Below, one piece after another: positions 26,901 through 40,013 of a stretch of DNA of 64,000 nucleotides. The stretch spans positions 48,982,909-49,046,908 of the forward strand of contig CM034547.1 in the NCBI GenBank assembly GCA_020055645.1, in the 5' to 3' direction. The stretch is from Tomocerus qinae (taxonomy: Eukaryota > Arthropoda > Collembola > Entomobryomorpha > Tomoceridae). Position 1 is the stretch's first letter. Every line of letters begins with the position of its first letter. The position numbers and the translations under genes were made by a program. The notes under the pieces were generated by a model that saw only the letters and a program-made list of their open reading frames with translations, did not search any database and was not told the DNA's origin.

Positions 26901-29900
26901 TGTGTAATTTTTTATTGTCTACCGGGTAAACATGAGCACAGGACATGCATATGACATAGCTATTTAACAGATATAATCTTTTGAAAGTAGCAATGCAATA
27001 AACATGCATTGCTCTTGGTGATATAATGTAAATACACTAAGATGCACTAAAAAGTTATGTTTATTATGATAGTATCCGTGGCTTAGGTTTAATAGTGAGG
27101 AAACATGCATGTTTGTGTAGATTGGGATGAAAGGAGATAATATGTAGGGATAGAATAATTGTGAGGAAATTCTTCATCTTCATTTGGATTGAGAGGGAAG
27201 AGAGTACCCCACTGAATATGAGGCTAAAGTTGAGCTGAAATTGCTTGACCCTTGGCTGTTCTGAAAGGCAGGCGGGCAGAGGGTGTGGGTCCTATCATAA
27301 TTCCTATTTTTTATATGGGTGGCCCAAAGGCAGCTCGAGACAGACACATTTAATACATTCACATGTGGAATATATAGCATGGATTACAGATATTAAAAGA
27401 CAAGGATACATTTACACAGGATTAGTATAACAGTTTCTAAAGTTGACTTTATGTTTATATTTTCCAAATGTAATAGCAAGTTGAGTGATTTCAAGTATTG
27501 CACAATGCATTGAGGTTCCTGTGTGGCTTTACTTAATATGTTTAATGCCTTGAGTTAATGCTCTGTCCGAGGTATAGCTTCAACATTATTTACATGCACC
27601 TGACTTTTCCTCTATGTAACTATTATTTCCAGTCAAATTCTAAATAGAATGGAATGTATCCCACGGGATTCAGATTCAACGCATTTCGGAAGACGCCCTG
27701 GAGTCTTATTACATGTATTATATAGTACTATGTCCTTTGGGAATCTTTCAGTTCCAGGAAAATTCATGGACTTTCCAAGAACAACAAAAGAAGCGTTTCA
27801 AGTGTATTCAGATAAGTTACCCTTGGCTGTGGGCAGTTACTAGGGATGTGGTTCAAGAAAATGAGTTAAACTTCCCTCTATTTATAGGAAACCCGGCTCT
27901 CTTTGTAGAAAGCCGTCTTTCTTTTGGTAGACCCGATCCCGACTCCTGGGTTCGCCTCCAGTCCATTTAAATAGCAGGGTTACGTAACCTAATGTGAGAT
28001 ACACTTTATTATACAATGATGTAGTAACAGTACAAGATGCGATATTGTGATTACGTGTGATGGGTGATAGATAACTTACTGTTGTTATTCCCTTCAGTTC
28101 AGAGGCAAAAGGATGCACAATGTAAGGTAATTACCCCGAAAGAAACGTGAAGTCGGTTCAGCATCCCTTACATACAAAATAAAATGCTATCTGCATATAT
28201 CTATAGACTAGTAGTTTAGTACAGCTGTAGTGTTCTGTATCAAGTTTATAAGTATTAAATCTCTTGCTTGTTATACCAATACTAAGTATGCTAAGGACAA
28301 CGTTATCGTGTTTCATCGCCCACAAATCTATAAAATAAGTGTTTCTACTTCTGACGCCTTCGCTTTTTGTGATCAGATGAAGCAGGTGTTTTCGGAGTTA
28401 TGACTCTCGAAGGTTATTTCAATTCCGTTGTTCAGCAAGCAGGTGAATTTTAACCGCATCAGAGATTTTCTCGTATACCAATTCCGTTTCCAATCAAATC
28501 TATGTAACTGGCCTTGTCTTTTGATTCCCTACTCTCATTGTCAGTTTAGATATTCCTCAATGCATAACTCTTATTTACGAGCAATAAAGAGTAATCCAAT
28601 GAAAAAGACTTTCCATGTCTGTGCATTCAAGAGCTAAGGAACCTCTAGTAGTATGTAATAGTATGCTAACTTGTAGCATTCTTCAGGGATATTATTTGAA
28701 GATGCTATTTAACTTTTGTCTGATCTGATGTTCCCGATTGTATTAAGACTATATGCAATTATATGTAATCAGTAGATAGATAGATGGCTAGATCGATAGA
28801 CAGAAAGTTGTGCATACCAGATTTAATTTTTTATGCGTAATTAGGGGAAAGACGAAGAAGGGTCAGTAAATCACGCGGCGAGCGGGTAGTCTTCCTTTCT
28901 TCTATGTTCTTGTAGAAATTCTCTTTTGTTTATAATACTTTACATTGCTACACAGAAAAGTCCGACACAATCTGTGTGTTCTCTACCGTGATTGTGTTTT
29001 ACAAGCACCACGATAGTATAATTTGAAGGAAATAATACGTTGTTGTGATGTTTTTGTTTATCTCTTATGCTCTGGTATTAGTTTATTGCAAAAGTAGAGT
29101 TAGTCAGAGATTATATTAAAATACGCTTGATTTGTCCGTTTTACGTTTATGTAGGCTGTAGGTAGTTTTTTTTACCACTTGTATGCTTGCATGTAGCTAT
29201 CAGTAATAAAATAAAATACAAAAGATCGTAAAAATCTGCACAATTAAACCTGGAAGGCACAACAATGGCATTTCTCGTGAATATTTGTTTATAATCTGTG
29301 TATGTGCAGTACTGTACATTCATGTACAAGTTGAGCTTAAGGTGATCATTTTCACAATGGATTTTTATATCCTGTAAAGCATTATGTTTTGGGCTACATA
29401 TTATGTTACGTTTACACATCTGTACAACTTGATTATCAACTTTAGCTTCCCTACTTTGGATTTCTTGCATGTTAATTGTGAGTTTAATGACTTAAGGTAG
29501 GAAATAGGTTTTAGTACAGAAGAAAACGTTGCCTTTTTTGCCGCATGATTATGAATAGCTATACATGTGCATGAACATAACTAAAATAAAAATGTATCTA
29601 CCTACTAGGTACAGTGTTTATTCATCGCCATTAAATTTTGAAGTAAGTCCGATTTCCTTAAAACGTCACTTCCTTAATCGTCAGTAACATAGCACGCCTT
29701 TATCTTTGTCTATAAATGCGTGTCGGGTGAAATTGTGTTGAAAAGGATTTAGATCGGATAACAAAACACCTTTCTCTTGTTTGTTTATGTGTAATGATGC
29801 GAGTGTGGAGAGTTGAGTTATTAAGTGTATAGCTGTAAAACCTACGCAAATCTAGATTAGAGCGAAACAAGGCAACTAAATTACCTATGCATCAATTGTT

Positions 29901-32900
29901 TTATCAGCAATAGCAATTTCAATAGATTGCATGCTAACACTTGCTCCCTCCTGCTGAATTAAGTGTCGACCTTAATGTAGCTTAGATTTATAGAAATAGG
30001 AATACATTTACGAGTTTTGTAAGTAGGCACTTGTCATCTAGTTACACTAGTTAGTTATAGGTGTTCTGGATTATGCAAATTAATTTCACTCATGTCAGTG
30101 ACAAGGCATGTCCAACATCGAGCTCTGTTATCATCAACCTCTCGCCCTATTGACTTCGGTCAATTCTGAAATGACCTTTATAAGGCTAAGATTACGATTA
30201 TGCTATTAAAACCTATATAGGATTGTACAACTACTTTAATGAAAATGAAATGAGGGCACATTAAATGTCAGCCAGTCAATCGTCTCAAACCCACATTGTA
30301 CTATGTATGTACACAATTATACAATGGATACAAAGATCAATTCGATGAAAAGGGAGATAGACAAATGAGAAAAATAATCTTGCAACTACTTTGTTAATCC
30401 AAAGATATGACATGACATAACCTTAAAAGATTTATACGGTTAAGTTACTCTCAGCTGTAGTTATAACAGTTTAAAACGTAGGTATATGTATTTGTAGTAC
30501 TCGAGTGGGCTTGAAAAAAATAAAGTGTGTATGTTAATTGTTTACATGGATGAACACTTGCCTACGCAATCAAAAGGGTTTGCGTGTGAGAAAAACATTC
30601 GCTATAAATTAAGACAAGTAAAATAATTACTACAAATACTAAATGAATTACATTAACATAGTTAGAATGTACAGAATTCGTGAACAGAGGGAAAGTCCAA
30701 AGGAGTTAATATAAATTATTATTGTTTTTGGGCGGATTTACCAGAAATAATGTTACGTTTCTTTGTCGTGGTGTTCCGCATCGAAGAAGCATTTTATAAA
30801 TGCACGTGTACAACTACTACAGATGATCAATTCGTTGGTGGAGAGTTTATTCTATCCGAAGTGAACACACTTATTTAAAATTACTATAGAAGATAATATT
30901 ATGTAGATTTAATTTATGTTTGCCCGTGGTTTAGATTTACACTGGGTTGGTTTGGCATCTCTGGCAATAGATAGATTGTAGATTGAAGATTCAAGTCAAG
31001 ATCAGCCCACCAAGCCCAAATCCACATACTACACTATGTGTCAAAAGTTAAATCTTTAAAAGCAATAACTAATAAACACTATTGCATAAAATATTCATTT
31101 GGAGGAATCAAATATCACACCATAATGCACTTACAAGACAAGGGCAACATAGCGTAAACACGGATATTCTAATTCATAAAGACAAGACATGGAACGCTTG
31201 GGGCTTTTTTTCATACTTTTATCCGTTGTGACCTGAGCTACAGAAAATAATAAGTATGGAGTAGCATACAAAATATAGTCTTCCCTAAACTTTCTGATTG
31301 CCATGTCGTTTCCAAATCAATTCTCTATGTAATTCATAATCAACCGAATCAATTCAGGCCAAAACCAAAATTGAATTCAAGATTCGTTTAGAAATGGGCA
31401 GATGCTAGGAAGGCAGAGACAGGAAAGAAATGACTGAATTTATATTAGGATGTAGAATCAAAACGTGCCGAGTAGTTCGTGTGTTCTTCTTGGTGTAAAT
31501 GCATTTCAATTCAATGAATAAAATTTAAGATACGACAAATCAAAGGGAACGGGAAGGAAAAGTCGACGTTTGCCCAAAAAGGCAGGCTGAAGGGAAATGA
31601 CTAATAAAACGAGTAAAAAAAAGAACTTGCTTCGGACTTAGTTGTTGAGTTGACTTATTGTTAGTTGCAATCAAATGAACGTGTGCTCGTTTTTCTATAG
31701 AATAAGGCACCACGCACCAGTGACGCTTATCATCAGACAAGACAACCATTACATAGAAACAGATTTACACGAAATACATAAAGCAGAACTGTTGCTTACA
31801 TAACCTAAGTGCATGGTGCATACTACAATACAATGCATGCATCTCTTCGTAGAAACAATGATACACATAATACACCACAATTATTTGCACAGCATAGAGA
31901 AACGGAGGTACCTAAAAGATACAGATATCTTGGATTAAGTAAAATTAAGAATTTTCTATGCTGTCAGTCCAGTACGTATATTCGTAGCAGTCGCTGTCCG
32001 TTTATTATTAAATAAGAGTTAAGCTTTAGTTGTATCACGCTACTTATACCATAGGCAATTGCATTGTACTTCTCCTTGTCTTGAGTCTTAATCCATTTCA
32101 TATCAGTATACAAGCTTAGATGTATATTTTTATTGTGTCTGTCATGTTCTCGCTTCTTGGTCAGTTGTTGCCGGACTGGAGAGCTCTGGACTCGACATAA
32201 AAAGTAACGAACTGGCACACAATAAAGAATTACTTAATACTTGCTCACTGCAGCTTACCCATTAAATAGTAGTGAAATGAACTACCCAACTACCAACCCC
32301 CTTTTCTTCCTTTTCTTTTCGACTTGTCTCAAGTTAAAAAAGTGCCACTTACTAATACACTCCAAAGAGCCCACTTATTCCCCGTGTAAATATATATTTC
32401 GTATTTGTGTACACACTATAGTATAGTGAGTGTGCTACTTACTCTGTAGTACTGGTCGTTCTTTTCCTTTCATATTTTTTATCATATAATTGTTTCATCT
32501 GGTGTGGTGCGGCGGTGGGCTGTCTTGGCATAGTCTTACTTTAGAACCAGTAATATGTAGAATAATACCGAGTGAGTACTTAAGCCATTCGGCAACTTAA
32601 CACACGATAAAAACACAATGGCTTAAAATGTGTATAGTTATTAGATACATCCTAACAATAAGTAGAATTTAGTGGAAGCGCACGTGGAGATCCTGTCTTG
32701 TCTTCCACACGACAGGACACAAGGCACATGCCTTCTTCAATTCCTTCGGACATATATTCTACTACACACACTGACTGGTGCTTATATTATAACAGACAAA
32801 GTACACTTCCTCACAGAGCGGAATAAAGATAGGAAGACGAAACACCTGAATCCGGTAATCAGTCAAGTTAGACCAATCCCACTATAATTCAGTCTGCTTA

Positions 32901-33670
32901 GTTTGTACAGTAGTAAAACATACAAAGAGTACAACGTCTAAAGCCTACTTGTGTTAAATAGATTGGTTTAGGTAGGTAAGCTACCTAATCCCAATAATTC
33001 TATCTTGGCATATACCTATATAGTGTTTCCTATCCTGAGTTTTATTATAATATTATTATAGAGATACGGTAAAGGAACATGGCAATTATACTCAGTACAC
33101 TATATAGATATGGAGATATGTACCTACACGGACCAAAATTATCCAGCATTCATTTGATTAAAAGAAGTAGTTGTAGTAGTGTACTAGAAGCAGTCACGTC
33201 TTTTGGCTTAAGCCATTCGTTAGCCTTATGGCTTTAGAGTCAGTAGCATTTAGAAGTTGAGGTAGAGAGTATAATACATTTAGACTGTGTTCAAAGTTTT
33301 GTCTTTGTGAGATTAGGTCTACTCGTTAGGAAAACAACTTGGGTTGTATCTGTATTAGTGTGGTGGAGTTGCGATAGAGTTGAGATAATCGTAGATGGAA
33401 GGTGTACGTACCTAAGTAGGCACTGCACTGGTATCCTTTATTGTTGGTAGGGAGTCTGTTAGTTTCTTTGTAGGCAATGCAACGGACCAACTGGTCTACT
33501 TACAAGAAGTACATAGAAGGATTCCCTTTAGCATTATATAAGAAGTCTGACTTGGTTTGACTATAGGCATTGCGATTTGCCTTAATATGAGATAAAAGTA
33601 AGCCTGCCTGCCTTTATTTAGTCTTTAGTTGAAGTGTTTCGTTTGCTAAAGTTGTCTCGTTTTGCGTTAC

Positions 33671-33802
33671 CTTGCCTTGCCTCGCCTTCTTCCTTGGCTC
33701 GTATTTAAGATAACGTAATATGATGGGATGGCAAGGCGATGAAGAGAAGTCGTCAAGTGTAAAAAGATTTCTTTTCTTTGGTTTAGTTCGTTCCTGAAGC
33801 AT
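33671..33802 (-). CDS. candidate first coding exon of an antisense gene (44 codons)
   Basis: From an ATG at 33802 the - strand reads MLQERTKPKKRNLFTLDDFS, then SSPCHPIILRYLKYEPRKKA and RQGK, ending AAG|GTAACG, a good donor, in phase 0. The peptide is basic with one short hydrophobic patch. If unspliced the frame continues to a stop at 33614. Composition is less AT-rich than the flanks, partly because of GCCTT/GCCTC repeats on the + strand. There is no recognisable domain and no partner exon was found. Confidence 0.25.
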
Positions 33803-34417
33803 TTAGTTCAGTCCTGTGCTCTTTCACTGTTTTTTATTCCTCAAAGTACATCACATCGCATTAACTTTTCTACATTCACATCTGAGCATTCTCACAGTGC
33901 ACTCGAAGAAGGTAGGGAAGAAACACAACCTCGTCTCAAGTTGAATTGTCTTCTTGTCTCTCACTCATCTGTGCTGTGTACAGACGAAGAGACTTACAAA
34001 ATTACCAGCAACTCAAGTCAAGAATCACTTTGCATAGTTCAGGCACATAAAGTGTACTGTAGATGTTGAGGATTGTTAAGTGTGAACTGAAGTTGAGATA
34101 AGTGGGGCTAATAAAGTACAACAAAATACAGAAATGAATCAAATAAAACAATTTCGGCAAATGCAACGTGGTGTGATCTGATCTGTAGTGAGTGGTGAAT
34201 GTGAAGTTGCTGACTTAAGTAATAGTACCTACCTACTTGCTTACGTCCACTGGTCTTGTTGACTCACTTGCAGGGAACCGAACTGTCTGTGCATATGTTA
34301 TTTAATTTTATTGGATTTCGTTGGTGGTTGTGAGATTAGTTCACTTGAAGAAACAACAAGAGCAACTTTTGCAACTGCTAGAGAACCAGATTTTTACTAC
34401 CCTATCGCTATTTATGC

Positions 34418-34435
34418 ATAATAATAATAATAATA
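34418..34435. repeat. (ATA)n microsatellite
   Basis: Six tandem ATA units. Confidence 0.8.
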
Positions 34436-37400
34436 TTATGTGTGCACATCTATACGTACTACTTACGACTTGTATTTGTACTTGCAAACATGTTAAAGCA
34501 CTAACCTGCGGATTCAATAGCTTTTCGTAGATTAAGTAGCTTACTTAGCCATAGAAAAGAAGTTTCGCATAAAACCACATAAATTACAATACTCAATACA
34601 AGTGTTACATACTCTTTGGGTTTCGTTGCTGGAAGGATTTTCTATTCCATTGCATTATGAAGGTGCAGTATGCGTGAACAGGTACATATTCTACAGTCTC
34701 AGACTCTTAGCATCCTTATACATATTCTAAAATATGTTTATTGTATACTTGTACATAGTACATGTCCCGAACTGCACAGAACATGCTGTTCTCCGTCAAT
34801 CATAAATACAAAGCATATGTTAAGAAGTGGTTAATAGTTGTACTTGTACGTACGACATAGAGATTCATGTTCGTCTGAGAAGTTTCCACAGTTTCCAGTC
34901 TCATTTCATTCCTTCGTCGAGCACTAGACTTCTTTGTGTGTAGCAATTTACTACAGAATACATCAAGTGCACTACAAGAACAAATCAACGCATTATATTG
35001 TCACTCTTAGACATTTCAACTCTTTTTTTCCACTTCAATTGGCTTCAGATTTAGAAATTTTTCGCCATTTTACTAAAAGTGCGTTTACTCCATCTGCAAT
35101 TAGGACAGGAAGATTCATAAACAATAAGTGTCCTAATATATAATTTACATTTTTCGAAGTACAGTGCACTCCAGTGAACATAATACAGTGAACACACTAG
35201 AATTACCCCGTAATAACTTGGAATTAAATGCCTATTAAATGCTCGTGTGATTGGGAACAGAGCTTGCAAAATAAATACCTACTTCGTTCCATATTGTTAT
35301 TAAAAGGCAAATGGGAATTCAGGGATTCCATTGTTCCCCTTGTTTACATATTACCTGTGCGTTGACTTACCTACATACACGTGGATTCATTTTGATTTGA
35401 TAGAGCATTGGACGTGATATCGTACTTACTGTAGGTTTTCCATGTTCTGCGATGTCCTAGGATGTAGACTAACTAAACAGAAAGGCTAAGTAAAAGTCGG
35501 ATGATAACGTAAAGCAAAGCATCCCATTATGTTATGCGATTCCATTGTATGTTGCTACTCCGTGGACAGTGATTACAATGATTACTGGCTAGCGTCTTTC
35601 AAGGAGAATGATGATTTTATTTCTTTGTTATTACAAGTTTAAGGAGACAGATTGGAAATTAAGTGAATTGAGACTGTCACGTCAAACTGTTATTACAATA
35701 ACGTAATGAAATGTTTAACATTCAATTTAATGCTATAATAGCGTCTATTATGTACCTACTACAAACTACTTACATACGTTAACTAATTTTATGACCGTAT
35801 TTTACCTTCCCATTTTCGACAATGAGAATGAGAAAAAGACAGAAAGACCAGTGAGTGATTATTAATGTTTACTGAGTGAACACAGAGATTTCTTCATTGT
35901 ACATCTCCTTGTACGTTCATATTCGTTTTTGCTGTCTTTGTCTGCTATCTGTCCTGCTCTGCGTTGAAATTTGTCCCTTTTTAGACATTTTGACTGCTCA
36001 AATAAGAACATTATAAAAGATAGGAAACCAACCACCTGTTGCATATCTTCTGATGTAGTTCCCATGTTGATTTGTGTAATTCCAACAGTCAAGACGAGAT
36101 AATCTTAGGAACAAGTTTACCTATTTGACAGATAGACATTGTGAAAGACTTGTTTTCGTGTAAAACATTAAAATCGTCGCGTAAACACATTTCTATTAAG
36201 TATTTGTGGTTTGGTTTGTGAGCAAAAATCAAAACGCATCACAAGATTCTGCTTCTACATCGCATTCACACTCAACCTTTCTGTGTCTACTTGCGTGAAT
36301 ATCTAGAAAATAGACAGTCGTGAAGTGAGTTTTTATGTGTGATTGTGTTTTCTAAAGGAGAAACACTGTAAAAATCAGATCAGTTTAGTTCTGTCGGTTT
36401 CCTTGCAAAAAATACTTAAGTACTACTTACCTGTCTGCAATATGGACTGATCTGCATAATAATTTTCTCACCATACAACAATGTATTAACACATTTAGGT
36501 GTAGCATTACATTGAAAAGATATAGCACATATTAACCTTTCAATACCTCAGTAAACTTGTGCGGCAACATCTAAATTGCATTTGAAATCCTGTCCCATTT
36601 CCCTAAATCGCCAGTCCAATTCAAAGCCTTACCTACAAAATCTGAAAGTGGATTGTCGTAATTATCGCTGTCACTGACATAATTACCATTAATTACGTTT
36701 GCATAGTGTATAATTGCATTTCAATCCAATTCCACTCTGATATGATCTGATTTTAATCTCATTGGATACGATAATACTGCGTAGGATTGTTACCATTGCA
36801 AGAAATATTATTATACTAGTTCTGTAAATGGGAGCCTCGCCTATCTTATTCTTGATGTCAGATGAGAATATATATAGCAGTTGGATAAGGGAATAGGCAG
36901 TAATATTTAAAAGTGTCTTGTCAAACCAAGTCAGGCTGATTAAAGGGAGTTGTATCACTATCTCAACTGTAGTCAAGTGTTTAGAAAAATGAGGTCTTGT
37001 GCTTGTCCTGTTTTATTGCCCTTACCGTTGTCATTGTCGTGTCGTCAAAGAAAAAGAAACAATAAAACACATTTTTACTAACGTAGGATACGTGCATTCG
37101 AGAAGAAATTGCCGGAAATGTGAAATACATAGGAACATATAAGCCCATAAAACACGTACATATAAAATGAGTGACAAAGATAGAACAGTTGATATGCCAA
37201 GATTATATTTGCATGGAATCTATTAGCTTCTTGCTAACGAGTGTATTATCTGATGAACCTTAGTGCTATATGGACACGACAAACTAGAACTGAACAAATA
37301 CATGCTTATGTACTTAATAAATTGAAAGTGTCCATTGTTACTTAGTGTTATGTGATGTGATACCTACTTTCTGATTGCATATACGTTCCCTTTATGGACA

Positions 37401-37478
37401 CTGTATTTAGCAATTTGTTTAAAACATCGCAGTTGAAAGCGTTTCCTGTGCTGAACTGAATTGACACTATTGGCACAG

Positions 37479-37580
37479 TCAGTTACCACAAGACTCAAAT
37501 TTTCTTTTTACGACCCTTCTAATAAATGCTAATTCATCTTCTGCAAGTACAAAAATCTACCAATTCACATTCAGTTACCA
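37479..37580 (+). promoter_or_regulatory. possible initiator pair upstream of candidate first exon B
   Basis: The ten bases TCAGTTACCA occur twice, at 37479-37488 and 37571-37580, 210 and 118 bases before the ATG of candidate exon B. TCAGTT fits the arthropod initiator consensus TCAKTY. No TATA box lies at the proper distance. This would be consistent with a TATA-less promoter but is weak on its own. Confidence 0.2.
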
Positions 37581-37688
37581 TTACCGTCAGGAAAACTCAA
37601 CTAAGCGTAGTTGATAATGATATTTTCGTGTTTGTGACTCTATTATATAATTTGAACTAAGGAATTTCGCTAATAGAATTATTACAAT

Positions 37689-37785
37689 ATGTACACAACG
37701 CCCCGCAAAGTCAAACAAGAATCCAGGCTTCGTCGTTCCCTCTCGCTCACAAATACCAGTCGGCTAAATGGCAGTAACTCTAATG
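37689..37785 (+). CDS. candidate alternative first coding exon B
   Basis: An ATG at 37689 opens a 32-codon stretch, MYTTPRKVKQESRLRRSLSL followed by TNTSRLNGSNSN, with much higher G+C than the DNA around it. An in-frame stop lies just upstream (TAG at 37674) and there is no convincing acceptor, so this should be a true start. Two possible donors exist, ATG|GTAATA after 37785 and CAG|GTGCTT after 37800. Both leave the exon in phase 1, and both would supply the G that completes GAT (Asp) with the AT at the start of exon 43121, giving ...NSN-DEEDVDGPS or ...NITT-DEEDVDGPS. The peptide is basic, and RLRRSLSL resembles a basophilic-kinase/14-3-3 site. Splicing is inferred. The composition and phase fit are the evidence. 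Confidence 0.58.
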
Positions 37786-38402
37786 GTAATATTACTACAG
37801 GTGCTTCTTAATTTTACTCTTACTTAACTTATATATTAATGGTATAAGATTCTAATGTTATCATTTCTGATGATATGGGAGTAATAGCAATACGTTATAC
37901 CTGTAAATGAAAGGTATATAGTAATGGATTTATTCCCAGCCAAAAACACAAATGAATCTATTGTTAAACAAATGAATATTTAATGGTTTTATTTGAACAA
38001 GTTATACAATATTTCACTGTATATAATACAACCTGTCTCCATAATATTGCTGATGATTGTAAAGGTTAATGTTAATTACATTTTGCTAGTCTTTATTTAC
38101 GACATGGGATTGGTATCTTGTGTTAGCTATACAAATGCTAAGTATATGTACACATTTGCTCACATCACAATAAACTTCTGTGATGTCTTATTAAATACAA
38201 TGTACAGTTTGTATTTTGCAGAGACTACATGTGATACGCTAAAGGCTATGATACAGTCATCATACATAGCTCCATTCTAATATCCAAAGTAAAAATATAA
38301 GTCTCAGGCATACCTCAATTGCTATTGTCTACAAAGATTCCAATAATATTGCATTGCATATCTGTTAGCAAGATTGGCTGTAGTCATAGTGATTGCGTAT
38401 TA

Positions 38403-38606
38403 GGTTGGCTCACTTGGGTGTTTGGAAAATGAAAATTCAGTTTTTTCATTTGTGGATCCAAATTGGACAATTTGGATCCACAGCCAAATCTGTCTTTCAA
38501 TGACCAAGGATGGTTGCCATTGGATACGTATGGCTTGGTGGGTCATAGCTTTGAGTATAGACAAAAAATTGAATTTTATTTTCCCAAACACCCAAGTGAG
38601 CCAACC
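38403..38606. mobile_element. 204-bp PIF/Harbinger-like MITE with TTA target duplication
   Basis: Inverted ends of 37 bases (38403-38439 and 38570-38606) match at 34 positions, the outer 23 perfectly, beginning GGTTGGCTCACTTGGGTGTT. TTA flanks both sides (38400-38402 and 38607-38609), the trinucleotide target duplication typical of PIF/Harbinger elements. The middle holds a second, perfect 13-base inverted repeat, GTGGATCCAAATT, with a 4-base loop (38452-38481). There is no transposase coding; open frames on both strands here are by-products of the symmetry. It lies in the presumed intron between candidate exon B and exon 43121. Confidence 0.82.
38452..38481. repeat. internal palindrome of the Harbinger-like MITE
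   Basis: GTGGATCCAAATT, the loop GGAC, then the exact reverse complement AATTTGGATCCAC. It is nested inside the larger inverted repeat, so the single strand could fold into a cruciform with a long outer and a short inner stem. Confidence 0.8.
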
Positions 38607-39982
38607 TTACTACGCACACACTGTCTTACTAATACTACATGAAGCCTTGATCTGTTAGGTATGCTTCTCGTATTACAGCACTACCGATGAGAATCACATA
38701 ATAAGTTGTTTAAAGCCGCGTTCTAAAGAACTGGATTTTATAGGAACAAATGAGTGCACAACTCGCTATATTTTATTATAGGCTGTCGGTTGGACGTAGG
38801 TAGACATTTAACGACTGCCTTAATATACAGCTACAGAGTGGGTAAGTATGTGGCAGAAAAACATGGAAATGAAAAACTAGAATTGAAAAGCAGACCAGTT
38901 TTCTTTGCTATGTAATCCTTCTGGTGATTTGATCGGAATTGCGTATTATTTGTAGCCAGGATATAAGTAAGGTCCCTGTAACATACTTTCCTAGTAGCTA
39001 CGTGTATTATCTAAATACTATTTACTACCTTAACATTAAAGTCAAGCAAGTAGTCGGCTATTCATTTGTCTATCATACACGTGTATTTTATACCCAAGCA
39101 CAAATTCTAGTCCATACGATGATATAATTCCATTTAAATGGCTTTGTGTAGCCTTCGAGGACATCTTACATATTATGTGGATGCAATTTGCATTTTATGG
39201 GTAGGTAACTATTTTTTAAGTTATCCTACATTCTTTGCACACTGCCGCATTTCATTTTGAAGACAAACCGCCACAAATATAATTTTTTCCAAAAAATATT
39301 TTATTTATATTTAGATAATTAGATCGCCCGATTGGCTATTTCTGTTATATAGATTTTTATTTTTATATGTTAATTTTCATAGGAATTGGCTTGTCTGTAA
39401 AAGAGGAGAGTCCTTTTGGCGTAATTTTTGCAACTCAATATGTCAGTATGTCTGCTTTGTCATTTAATATAACACTTTGTTTATTAGTTGTTTACGCAGT
39501 TACATATGCCGAGTAAACAGAAATTGATGTAGTAATTTAGAAGAATATTACAATGGACAAAGTATCTGGGCAAGGAAGGATGATTCTTAAAAGATTGTGA
39601 GTCTGGTGAGATGTTTCGCTTGTGGCCACCCGTCAGTCACTGAATTCAGCGTGTTAGGCTGACGGAGTTTGACCTGAGTGAGTGAGTGCGAGTAGTGTTA
39701 GTTATTTTGTGTCTATTGCAATAGTTTAGTTAGGTTTAGGACAGAGAACTGTAGGGGGTAATGCTATGGTACGTGAGTTGGTATTTTGAATTTAAAATGA
39801 AGTTAGTTATGCTGTAATAGTCTTGTCACATCCATTTGATTTTATACGCCATATTTTTTCGCGAAATGTGTCTCTTTGTGTGTACTTAGGACAGGTGGAC
39901 AGGACAGGTAACATTTGCTAATGATTTCCTTAGATTTTAAAGTAACGATAAGTAATTTGACTGTGGGAGGATTTTCTTTTAG

Positions 39983-40013
39983 GATCTTTATAGTGAGGAA
40001 GATGATGTCAAAG
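39983..40013 (+). CDS. candidate 31-nt microexon, acidic
   Basis: A strong acceptor (GGATTTTCTTTTAG) and a fair donor (AAG|GTAGGA) bracket 31 bases. Read from phase 0 they give DLYSEEDDVK and leave phase 1, so joined to exon 43121 they would give ...SEEDDVK-DEEDVDGPS, continuing the acidic start of that exon. Read in the phase left by candidate first exons A or B, the segment hits a stop, so it cannot follow them. It would need an upstream exon ending in phase 0; one weak possibility is MSEQPDQRKFK at 18526-18558, ending AAG|GTGTGT. The splice-site pair is real, but exon status is unproven. Confidence 0.25.

Larger units (their letters stand above)
14180..33670. other. long non-coding interval, likely intron or intergenic
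   Basis: Apart from the weak items listed separately (18526, 21255, 23819), nothing is supported. Local higher-G+C patches at 15.0-15.3, 24.5-24.8 and 27.6-28.0 kb carry frames with partly protein-like composition but no splice sites or domains. The 27.9-kb patch has a T-arm-like CTGGGTTCGCCTCCAG that may be an old tRNA-derived repeat. If exon A belongs to the main gene, all of this is its intron. Confidence 0.45.

Noticed and set aside
29147-29470. 107-codon frame on -
   Set aside because: Background composition and no homology or splice signals recognised.
35862-36092. 76-codon - frame beginning MTVGITQINMGTTSEDMQQ
   Set aside because: Partly protein-like, but there is no splice partner, domain or clear start context.
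38400-38658. Overlapping frames on both strands
   Set aside because: They lie on the Harbinger-like MITE and exist because its ends are inverted copies.
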